The notes under the pieces are model-generated. The model was not told where the DNA came from. It ran no database searches and saw only the letters and a program-made list of their open reading frames with translations. From Bdellovibrionales bacterium (lineage in GTDB: Bacteria; Bdellovibrionota; Bdellovibrionia; Bdellovibrionales; UBA1609), in the NCBI GenBank assembly GCA_022450595.1, contig JAKUPT010000008.1, positions 1 to 55,871 on the forward strand: a stretch of 55,871 bases of DNA, in the 5' to 3' direction. Below are positions 35,630-43,142 of this stretch, one piece after another. Made by a program: the position numbers and the translations under genes. The number at the start of each line of letters is the position of its first letter. The stretch's first letter is position 1.

Positions 35630-36954
35630 GAGTGCTTTCTCATTTTGATAAGAAGATTCACGTCACCTTGAGGGAAAACGCCATCCATATAAACGTCATC
35701 TACACTCTCTATAGCATTACATCTGTTAAAGTTGATGCCTAGTGATTTTAGGTCGTTAACTTGGCCATTGATAAAGGCACTCGGGTTTACTGTTGTTTTG
35801 TAAACTTTTGGAGCTTCAACAATGTTATTTAAGTTTTTAGTTTCAATTTGTAGTTTTTTCCCAGAGAGTCCATCTTCAATAAGAGCCACCATTTTATCAA
35901 ACTTTGCCACTTCTTCTTTATTTGAACGGTCAATACAGATTGGGTCAGTGAACATATAGCCTTTGCGTTTTGGTTCTTCATCCTTGTTTTCTGTGCAAAT
36001 CTTTTGTGTTTTTTTAAGCCAATTCATTCCAGCAATGGCATCAAGTCCTAATTCTGAAATAATTTGAAGTGCTTTAGGATTTCTAAGTTGACCAAAATTA
36101 TTGTCATTCATCACAATCAGTTGTCTTATGAGTGAGTCTTTAATGACCCCACCTTCTAAATCTTGGTATACGGCAAGAGCATTAATGAGACCGTCCAAGT
36201 TATAGGCGTTTGATATACTTAGTGATAGAATATAAGCTGCAAGTGTATGTTGAATTATTTCTTGATCTACACGTGCAAGTTTAACATTCGTGCTTTCATA
36301 AATATCACATGAGTTTTGGTAAACTCCATCTTTGATTTCTGTCCAGTCGCATTGGTTTAGTTTTTCATTAACATCTTCAACAATTAAGGCAGCCGGAAGT
36401 TTAATGTTTAACTCATTATTTTTATTTGTTTTAAAGAATTTTCTTAAGTCTTCTAAACCTGAGATCAGTTGATCAATAAATTTTTGAACATCCTGTTCAT
36501 TTTCAATATCAGCTTTATTTGATTCTAAAAAAAACATTCCAGCTGTTGTTTGTGTACGTAATTTTTTACGTCTCTCTATGTCCTGTGAGTAAGAGTAATT
36601 TTCTCTACTTGAATCCCATGAGAACTGATCTGCTATAGGGGTTATTCTTCCAAAAAAGCCTTCTACAAGCATAACTGGGTTTGTTAAAAGAACCACCAGT
36701 TCGGCTTGTTTGTTGTCAGAGTCAAGAAGAAGAGACTTTTTGGCGACATTGTTTGCATACATAAAGGATTCATCTGTTAACAACTCAGTTGCCATGTCAG
36801 AAAGCCGTTGAGACTTCTCTTTTTGACTAATTTTTTGATTTAAAACTTTGTTTGTATCAAGTGTATTGCTTTTTGAAGATGATTTATCGCTACATGCTGT
36901 ATGAAGTGTGAGCATGCCGACAATAAATGTCAGTGATAATGCTTTTTTTAACAT
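35617..36954 (-). CDS. Probable lipoprotein, unknown function
   Basis: 445 aa. The N-terminus has a hydrophobic stretch ending TLHTAC, an acceptable though imperfect lipobox with Cys at about residue 21, then a Ser/Lys linker. The body is helical, with a repeat-like acidic segment around QDVQKFIDQLISGLEDL. No catalytic motif seen. GAGAGG precedes the ATG. It is divergent from mutS and co-transcribed with the small exported gene behind it. Confidence 0.75.
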   Translation of the reverse strand: MLKKALSLTFIVGMLTLHTACSDKSSSKSNTLDTNKVLNQKISQKEKSQRLSDMATELLTDESFMYANNVAKKSLLLDSDNKQAELVVLLTNPVMLVEGFFGRITPIADQFSWDSSRENYSYSQDIERRKKLRTQTTAGMFFLESNKADIENEQDVQKFIDQLISGLEDLRKFFKTNKNNELNIKLPAALIVEDVNEKLNQCDWTEIKDGVYQNSCDIYESTNVKLARVDQEIIQHTLAAYILSLSISNAYNLDGLINALAVYQDLEGGVIKDSLIRQLIVMNDNNFGQLRNPKALQIISELGLDAIAGMNWLKKTQKICTENKDEEPKRKGYMFTDPICIDRSNKEEVAKFDKMVALIEDGLSGKKLQIETKNLNNIVEAPKVYKTTVNPSAFINGQVNDLKSLGINFNRCNAIESVDDVYMDGVFPQGDVNLLIKMRKHSCGQ

Positions 36955-37087
36955 TTAGACCTCTCTTATTTTAGTTTTCGCTTAATAGTGTCCAAGATAT
37001 ATGCCAAAGATTTTTCTAGTAGCTCGCAAGATCTAATATTTCACAAAATATCTATGTAATATCAGTAAGTTAACGCTTTGTGGCCCG

Positions 37088-37108
37088 AAAAGGAACTTGG
37101 TACCTTTA
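37088..37108. repeat. AAAGG...CCTTT hairpin in the mutS leader, possible member of the repeat family
   Basis: AAAAGGAACTTGGTACCTTT forms an imperfect hairpin with AAAGG and CCTTT arms, 40 nt before the GTG of mutS. It resembles, but does not match, the AAAAGGTAC repeats at 52568 and 55375. Confidence 0.3.
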
Positions 37109-37149
37109 AAAGCGGAGATGGTGTATTGCTAGGGGCTTAGGAGAGGTTT

Positions 37150-39648
37150 GTGGCAAAGGGTAAGTTAACACCATTAATGGAGCAATATTGGAGCGTTAAA
37201 GAGCAGCACCCTGATAAGGTGGTGTTGTTTCGAATGGGTGATTTTTTTGAAATGTTTCATGAAGATGCCATTATTGCAGCTCCTATTTTAAATATTGCCC
37301 TCACTCAAAGAAATAAAAAGTCAGATGATGAAACTCCTATGTGTGGGGTGCCTCACCATAGTGTGGCCATACCTATTTCAAAGCTTTTAAAGGCCGGACA
37401 CAAGGTGGCCATTTGTGATCAGGTTGAGGACCCAAAAGAAGCAAAAGGACTTGTTAAAAGAGCTGTCACTCAAATTTTAACCCCAGGTATGGTGTTTGAT
37501 CCTGACAGTTTAGAGGCCGGCCATTCTAATTATATATGTGCCTTTGATGCTAATACGGTGAGTTTTTTAGAAGCCTCAACCCATGAAGCTTTTTATTTTA
37601 CTTATAAAAACAGCTATCAACTATTAAATTTAATTGAAACTCTCAATCCTGCAGAACTTTTGCTAGATAAAAAACAAAAAGCCATGCTGCAATCTTTAAA
37701 GTCTGGTTTTTTGATCTGGCACACCACAATTGTCGATGCTGTGATTGAAGACAGTCAAAATGAACTTTTAACTTATGTTAAAAAACTTCAGCCAGAATTA
37801 AAGGTTGAGTTTCAATTTGAACATAAAAAAACACAAAACAATTTAGAGCTGAGTCCCACGGTGATTAGAAACCTGGAGTTGTTTGAAACCTATAGTGGTG
37901 AAAAAAGGGGGAGCCTTTTTCAAGCTATCAATAGATGTAAAACCAGCATGGGGGCTCGTAAGTTAAAGTCTTGGATTCAGTTTCCACTTCTTGACTCTAA
38001 AGAAATTGAAAATCGCTATGACTGTGTTGAGTTTTTTATAAAAAACATGGCTGAGTTAAAGTCCGTTCGTGAGGCTTTGACAAAAATGTACGATATTGAA
38101 AGGCGCTTGTCGAAAATTGAATCCAGACAGGCCAATCCTTTAGATATGATCTCTTTGAAAGATTCACTTCTTGCTGGATTAAGAGCTCATAAAGAGGTTC
38201 TAAGTTTGCCTTACAACTTTCAATACAATGTTGATGATATTCAACAGGTGATTGAAGACATTGACCATGTCATTGTGGAAGAGCCTCCTTCTCAAATGAA
38301 AAATGGCGGATATATTAACAAAGGTGTATTTGCTGAGCTGGATGAATGCATTGAATACGATGAAAGGGCTCAAGAAAAACTTAAAGCTCTTGAAGAAAAA
38401 GAAAGAGCTGAAACAGGCATTTCTACTTTAAAAATCCGTCATAATAATGTGTTTGGTTATTACATTGAAGTAACTAAAGTACATTCTAATAAAGTACCAA
38501 GCCATTATCATCGCAAGCAAACACTGACCAATGCGGAACGATATATTCACGATGAATTAAAAAAGATTGAAGATAAAATTTATTCTTCAAAAACTAAAAG
38601 GTTGAGTTTAGAGCAAAAGATTTTTGACGACTTAAAGTCTAAAATTTTATCAGCCAGTCAGAGTTTGCTGTTAGCAGCCGGTGACTGGGCTTTTATAGAT
38701 GTGATGGCCTCGTTTGCTTGGCTTGGTATTGAATACAACTATGCACGGCCGGCACTTCATAATGACCAGAGCTTAATGAGTTTAAAGTCTAGTCGACATC
38801 CTGTGGTTGAGCAATTTTCTAAAACACAATTTGTCAGCAATGATTTTGATTTTCATAAAGGAGAGTGTTTGCTGTTAACCGGGCCAAATATGGCTGGTAA
38901 GAGTACGTTTATGCGTCAGATTGCCTTAACGGTTATAATGGCGCAAATTGGTTGCTATGTGCCTTGTCACTCTGCAAGCCTGCCTGTGTTTCATCATATC
39001 TTTACCCGAATTGGCGCCACCGATAACTTAGCTGAAGGTCTTTCGACTTTTATGGTAGAAATGCAAGAGGCTTCCGAAATCCTTGAGCGCTGTGATGAGA
39101 ATAGCCTTGTTGTATTGGATGAAATTGGTCGAGGAACTTCAACCTACGATGGTATGAGTTTGGCGCAGTCTATTTTAGAGCATCTAGTTCAACATAAACA
39201 GTCGCTGGTGTTATTTGCCACTCACTATCATGAGCTGACTCAGCTTTCGGCACAATGGCCTAAAATTCACAACGCTCATATGTCTATTAAGGACACCGGC
39301 AAGGGGCTAAGCTTTTTGTACAAGCTTGAAGAGGGGCCTGCTAATAAGTCTTATGGAATTCATGTGGCAGAACTGGCTGGCCTTCCTAAGTCTGTTGTAA
39401 GGCGTGCAAAGAAAGTGCTGGAGCAATTGGAAAACTTTAGTGGTTCCTCTAATGGACAAATGAGCTTTTTAGAAATGAGCGCTTCAGTGGATATGATTCC
39501 TGAAGAGAGCTCTTCAGATTCCTCATCTTTAGAGGAACTTAAGCGCTTAAAGCCTATTGAGGAAGATTTAAAGAAAATCAGTCTACAACAGATGACACCG
39601 TTGGATGCTTTAAATACAATAGCTAAATGGCAACAAGATCTTTACTAA
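37150..39648 (+). CDS. mutS: DNA mismatch repair protein MutS
   Basis: Recognises base mismatches. The mismatch-contacting FRMGDFFEMF is at the N-terminus; the C-terminal ATPase has GPNMAGKST, TRIGATDNLAEGLSTFMVEM, DEIGRGTSTYDG and a helix-turn-helix dimer region (SYGIHVAELAGLP). 832 aa, usual for MutS1. Start GTG 37150 follows AGGAGAGG. It overlaps glnD by 22 nt. Confidence 0.98.
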   Translation: MAKGKLTPLMEQYWSVKEQHPDKVVLFRMGDFFEMFHEDAIIAAPILNIALTQRNKKSDDETPMCGVPHHSVAIPISKLLKAGHKVAICDQVEDPKEAKGLVKRAVTQILTPGMVFDPDSLEAGHSNYICAFDANTVSFLEASTHEAFYFTYKNSYQLLNLIETLNPAELLLDKKQKAMLQSLKSGFLIWHTTIVDAVIEDSQNELLTYVKKLQPELKVEFQFEHKKTQNNLELSPTVIRNLELFETYSGEKRGSLFQAINRCKTSMGARKLKSWIQFPLLDSKEIENRYDCVEFFIKNMAELKSVREALTKMYDIERRLSKIESRQANPLDMISLKDSLLAGLRAHKEVLSLPYNFQYNVDDIQQVIEDIDHVIVEEPPSQMKNGGYINKGVFAELDECIEYDERAQEKLKALEEKERAETGISTLKIRHNNVFGYYIEVTKVHSNKVPSHYHRKQTLTNAERYIHDELKKIEDKIYSSKTKRLSLEQKIFDDLKSKILSASQSLLLAAGDWAFIDVMASFAWLGIEYNYARPALHNDQSLMSLKSSRHPVVEQFSKTQFVSNDFDFHKGECLLLTGPNMAGKSTFMRQIALTVIMAQIGCYVPCHSASLPVFHHIFTRIGATDNLAEGLSTFMVEMQEASEILERCDENSLVVLDEIGRGTSTYDGMSLAQSILEHLVQHKQSLVLFATHYHELTQLSAQWPKIHNAHMSIKDTGKGLSFLYKLEEGPANKSYGIHVAELAGLPKSVVRRAKKVLEQLENFSGSSNGQMSFLEMSASVDMIPEESSSDSSSLEELKRLKPIEEDLKKISLQQMTPLDALNTIAKWQQDLY

Positions 39649-41975
39649 AATCTGAAGAAATTGAATTAGCTGAAAAGCTCCTTGAGCCCTTGAAGGGCAC
39701 AATGACCTCTGTCAATGAGCAGATGGCCTCAAAGATCACTCAGCAATTGTCTTTATTTATCAGTAACTCCCTTCAAAACGAACTTATGAGCTGTAGCTAT
39801 TTTGATAAGGTTCATATTATTGAAACCGGCAGTTGGAGTCGACAAGAGTTGACCCCAAAATCTGATATTGATGTGTTAGTGCTTGGCACAGATCAAAATG
39901 TTACAGGCTTTATCACTGAAATGAATGAGAAGGGGGTGAAGTTTAGATACCGTACTCCTAAAAACTCTGAAGATTGGACGGAGGGCGTTGGGGCTTTTGA
40001 TATTTTAGGGCTACTACATGCTAAAGCCTTAGATCGTGGTGGTGAGCTGGCTTTAGAAGAGCAAAAAGAAATGATTCTCTCTAAAGGGTTGAAATCTTAT
40101 AAGAGCATTGTAAAAGCCATGGCTGATGAGCGGGCCTCTAGAACTCATCGCTATGATTCGATTAGTAATTATCTAGAGCCAAATATTAAGTATGGCCCAG
40201 GTGGGCTTCGCGATTTACAACAAGCGCTATATATTCTTGAGCTGTTTTATGATCGCTTTGAGTTTTACAACGAAATTCAGCAGCGTTTGATTTTAATAAA
40301 AAGTTACTACTTGGTGATAAGAGCAAAGCTTCACTTATCCGGGCTTTCTGATTTATTAATTGCCACTGAGCAAAAAGACTTAGCACTTTGGCTGGGATTT
40401 GAAACGGCCAAAGATTTTATGCGTTACCTGCAGACTCTTTTAAGTGATGTGAGTTTTTATACGGACTATGCATTTGCTGTGGCTTTAAGTTCTAAATCTA
40501 CAGTTGAGGCTTATAAAAACAAAGAGATTCAGAGTTTAACTGAGGCTTTAAAGCTTATTTCAAAAGATCACTCTTTGCTGGCTCAAGGGCAAATTAGAAA
40601 GTATTTGCAAGACACTATGGAGCTTCAGATCACAGAGGGTAAGAGTCGTAAGCAATTAGGAAAGCTGTTAAAGTCAAATTTTAAAATTAGCCAGTCAGAG
40701 GGTTACTTTGTAGCTCTATTTAATTCCGGAGTGTTGGAGCAGTTTGTGCCAGCTTTAAAGCAGGTAAAGGGGCTTGTGCAGCACGATCAATATCACAGGT
40801 ACAGTGTAGATGCTCATTTGCTCCAAGCCATTAAAGTCGTTAAGCGTGTTTATGAAAATAACTTCTCACTGGGAAGGCTAGACGAGTTAAAATCTTTTAT
40901 TGATGAAAAAGACTGGAACATTTTGTTGTGGAGTTGTTTGTATCATGACCTTGCCAAGGGGATGGGGGGAGACCACTCTGAGCAAGGATCTGAACTTGTA
41001 AAACAAGACTTCACTGAGATGGGGCTGCCTTTAAGGCAAACTTTAGAGGTAAGCTGGATTGTCGAAAACCATTTATTATTATCTCTTGCTGCTTTTCGAT
41101 TAAATCCACAATCTTCATCAACCTGGAAAAGACTTCACCGCAAAGGGGTGAAGGGCAAAAGGCTTTTAAGGTTAGCTCTTTTCACCGCTGTTGATATCAT
41201 TGCCACAAATCCTGATGCTTGGACGGATTGGAAGGAGCGACTACTGTATGATTTGGTTGCGGCCATGAGGTCAAAGCAGGCCACGCACTTTATGCGATTT
41301 TTTCAAAAAGCAGATGAGTCTCAAGTGGATGTGAGTTCTGATTTTATTAAAGGGCTTGATGGGGAGCTTTTAGCTGCTGTTGATTATAAAACTTTAATTA
41401 AAGACTATAAGAAGTTAAAAACGGCAGACAACGATTTGCCCGTGCTGGTTATCCCTGCCAAACACAATGAGTTTTGGATTCGTTTTCACTCAAAAAAAGA
41501 TCAGCCAGGTCTGTTTTTAAATTTTGTTCAAAAGCTACACTCATTAGGTGGTGTGGTTCGTCAGTGCTCTGTACAGACATTTAGTGAATACGGGGTTTAT
41601 GACTGGTTTAAAGTTAAAAGTGATAAAAGCATTCATCAAATTGAAAAGATCCTCTCTATTGTAAAATTAAATGATGTGACAGTGCCTGATGTCAGTTTTG
41701 ATCGTTTAAAGCTGATGAGTGAAGCTGAAGATGAGAGTGTTATTAGCTTTAGGGGACGAGTACAACCCGGCGTGTTAATATCTGCGGCTCATCACTTATT
41801 TGATGTGGGAATGGAGATTAGATGGGCTAAAGTCCACACTTGGGGGCGGCAGTTTGAGGGGGTCTTTAGTGTTAAAACACCAGCAAATATTAAACAAAAG
41901 TTTACAGATCTTAAAAATATTATGATAACAAAAGGCCACTTGGTAGAGCCTTCCGAGGATGCGGACTTGTTATAA
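39627..41975 (+). CDS. glnD: [Protein-PII] uridylyltransferase / uridylyl-removing enzyme GlnD
   Basis: Nitrogen sensor that adds UMP to and removes it from PII. The nucleotidyltransferase core is ETGSWSRQELTPKSDIDVLVL, followed by NIKYGPGGLRDLQ. The HD domain has YRYSVDAHLL and LYHDLAKGMGGDHSEQG. Two ACT-like regions follow, the last with RVQPGVLISAAHHLFDVG. The P-loop-like start (GSWSR instead of GGYGR) departs from enterobacterial GlnD. 782 aa, a little short. No glnB or glnK lies in the window. Confidence 0.88.
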   Translation: MATRSLLKSEEIELAEKLLEPLKGTMTSVNEQMASKITQQLSLFISNSLQNELMSCSYFDKVHIIETGSWSRQELTPKSDIDVLVLGTDQNVTGFITEMNEKGVKFRYRTPKNSEDWTEGVGAFDILGLLHAKALDRGGELALEEQKEMILSKGLKSYKSIVKAMADERASRTHRYDSISNYLEPNIKYGPGGLRDLQQALYILELFYDRFEFYNEIQQRLILIKSYYLVIRAKLHLSGLSDLLIATEQKDLALWLGFETAKDFMRYLQTLLSDVSFYTDYAFAVALSSKSTVEAYKNKEIQSLTEALKLISKDHSLLAQGQIRKYLQDTMELQITEGKSRKQLGKLLKSNFKISQSEGYFVALFNSGVLEQFVPALKQVKGLVQHDQYHRYSVDAHLLQAIKVVKRVYENNFSLGRLDELKSFIDEKDWNILLWSCLYHDLAKGMGGDHSEQGSELVKQDFTEMGLPLRQTLEVSWIVENHLLLSLAAFRLNPQSSSTWKRLHRKGVKGKRLLRLALFTAVDIIATNPDAWTDWKERLLYDLVAAMRSKQATHFMRFFQKADESQVDVSSDFIKGLDGELLAAVDYKTLIKDYKKLKTADNDLPVLVIPAKHNEFWIRFHSKKDQPGLFLNFVQKLHSLGGVVRQCSVQTFSEYGVYDWFKVKSDKSIHQIEKILSIVKLNDVTVPDVSFDRLKLMSEAEDESVISFRGRVQPGVLISAAHHLFDVGMEIRWAKVHTWGRQFEGVFSVKTPANIKQKFTDLKNIMITKGHLVEPSEDADLL

Positions 41976-41992
41976 TTTATTTCAGTAAAATT

Positions 41993-42024
41993 AAAAGCTT
42001 ATTAGACAAAACAAAAAAGCTTTT
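41993..42024 (+). terminator. Possible hairpin after glnD
   Basis: AAAAGCTT (41993-42000) and AAGCTTTT (42017-42024) form an 8-bp inverted repeat with a 16-nt spacer, 18 nt after the glnD stop. AT-rich and without a long T tract, so termination is uncertain. Confidence 0.3.
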
Positions 42025-42076
42025 CGGTTAATTGAATTTAAGAAAAACAAAAATATGCTTAAAAATTAAGAACCAA

Positions 42077-42175
42077 ATAAAAGTCTCGTCCAGTTTTCTT
42101 AAAAAAAGTGAACAGAATACTTGCGGTTCGACCAAATTCTTGTAAGACTTTTATATAGGCAAAGGGTAATGCCTA
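42077..42175 (+). promoter_or_regulatory. Structured leader of the LuxR-type regulator gene
   Basis: Within the 240-nt gap before the regulator, ATAAAAGTCT (42077-42086) and AGACTTTTAT (42145-42154) form a perfect 10-bp inverted repeat 58 nt apart. Directly after it, TAGGCA (42056+100 = 42156-42161) and TGCCTA (42170-42175) make a hairpin with an 8-nt loop. It could be an RNA leader or a pair of operator sites. Confidence 0.4.
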
Positions 42176-42215
42176 AAGGTCTTAACAAAAACAACTAAAT
42201 TGGGGAGGAGCAAGG

Positions 42216-42635
42216 ATGCTCAGAGATATACTAATCCAAAAAGGATTATCAAACAGAGAGTCTGAAGTCGCTGAACTAGTAACAAAAGGTCTTTCAAATA
42301 AGGAAGTTGCGAACCAACTATTTGTTACTGAAAAAACTGTAAAGTTTCATTTAACAAACATTTACAAAAAAATGAGCGTTAAATCACGTGCACAGTTAAT
42401 CGTTTGGTGTCTGCCACACATGGGTTTTGTTGATAAAGAAGAACAACAAGTTTCTAACAATCAACAGCCAATTCAAAACAATAACCAAAATATGGGTGCA
42501 GGTGCTCAGGCGTCTCAAACTATTCCTGCTGGAAACTCTACTGTAGGTGGAGATAATAACACTGCTGGAATTACACTTCCAAACAATAACATTGGTTTTG
42601 ACAGAAATAACGAAGGCGGCGTAGGCTCCTTCTAA
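42216..42635 (+). CDS. Small LuxR-type HTH regulator with Asn/Gln-rich tail
   Basis: 139 aa. Residues about 10-68 form a GerE/LuxR helix-turn-helix (LSNRESEVAELVTKGLSNKE, then KTVKFHLTNIYKKM). There is no receiver or autoinducer-binding domain before it. The remaining 70 residues are low complexity, rich in Asn, Gln and Gly, and probably disordered. A very strong GGGGAGGAG site precedes the ATG, suggesting high expression. A stand-alone LuxR HTH with such a tail is a transcription factor whose input must come from another protein or from its own level. Confidence 0.88.
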   Translation: MLRDILIQKGLSNRESEVAELVTKGLSNKEVANQLFVTEKTVKFHLTNIYKKMSVKSRAQLIVWCLPHMGFVDKEEQQVSNNQQPIQNNNQNMGAGAQASQTIPAGNSTVGGDNNTAGITLPNNNIGFDRNNEGGVGSF

Positions 42636-42659
42636 GTTTTAATCTTAAGGAGTATGGGA

Positions 42660-43142
42660 ATGAGTGCTAGACCTGTTTCAAATTCAATAGTGAATATGAC
42701 AGAAATGGTGCTTCCTTCCCATACTAATTCTTTTGGCAGTGTATTTGGTGGAACGGTGATGTCTTGGATTGATATCGCCGCAGCCATTTCCGCACAACGC
42801 CACTCAAGTTCTCCCGTCGTAACAGCAAGTATAGATGACTTACATTTTATTCAACCCGTATATCAAGGCTGGGTAGTCAATTTAAAAGCTTGTGTGAATT
42901 ATGTTTCTAAAACTTCAATGGAAGTAGGTGTGCGCGTGGATGCAGAAAACCCTATAAGTGGTGAAAAGTTCCATACAGCCAGTGCCTATTTAACTTTTGT
43001 TGCCCTCACCAAAGATGGCAAACCTAAATCCGTACCAGAGCTCTTACCAGAATCTGAAGATGAAAAGCGTAGATACAAAGAAGCTGAACAAAGAAGAGCA
43101 TGGCGTCTTCACCGAAGGAAATTGTTTAGTGAGCATGCTTAA
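42660..43142 (+). CDS. Acyl-CoA thioesterase, hotdog fold (YciA/BACH-like)
   Basis: Hydrolyses acyl-CoA. The hotdog signature is clear: VLPSHTNSFGSVFGGTVMSWIDIAAA (positions about 18-43), ASIDDLHFIQPVYQGWVV and SAYLTFVAL. About 160 aa with a charged C-terminal helix. ATG 42660 is preferred because AAGGAG (42647-42652) lies seven bases upstream; ATG 42654 is too close. It overlaps the following gene. Confidence 0.92.
   Translation: MSARPVSNSIVNMTEMVLPSHTNSFGSVFGGTVMSWIDIAAAISAQRHSSSPVVTASIDDLHFIQPVYQGWVVNLKACVNYVSKTSMEVGVRVDAENPISGEKFHTASAYLTFVALTKDGKPKSVPELLPESEDEKRRYKEAEQRRAWRLHRRKLFSEHA

Noticed and set aside
42997-43128. Upstream extension of the caspase-like gene into the thioesterase gene
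   Set aside because: It would bury the clear signal peptide and lies wholly inside another gene.
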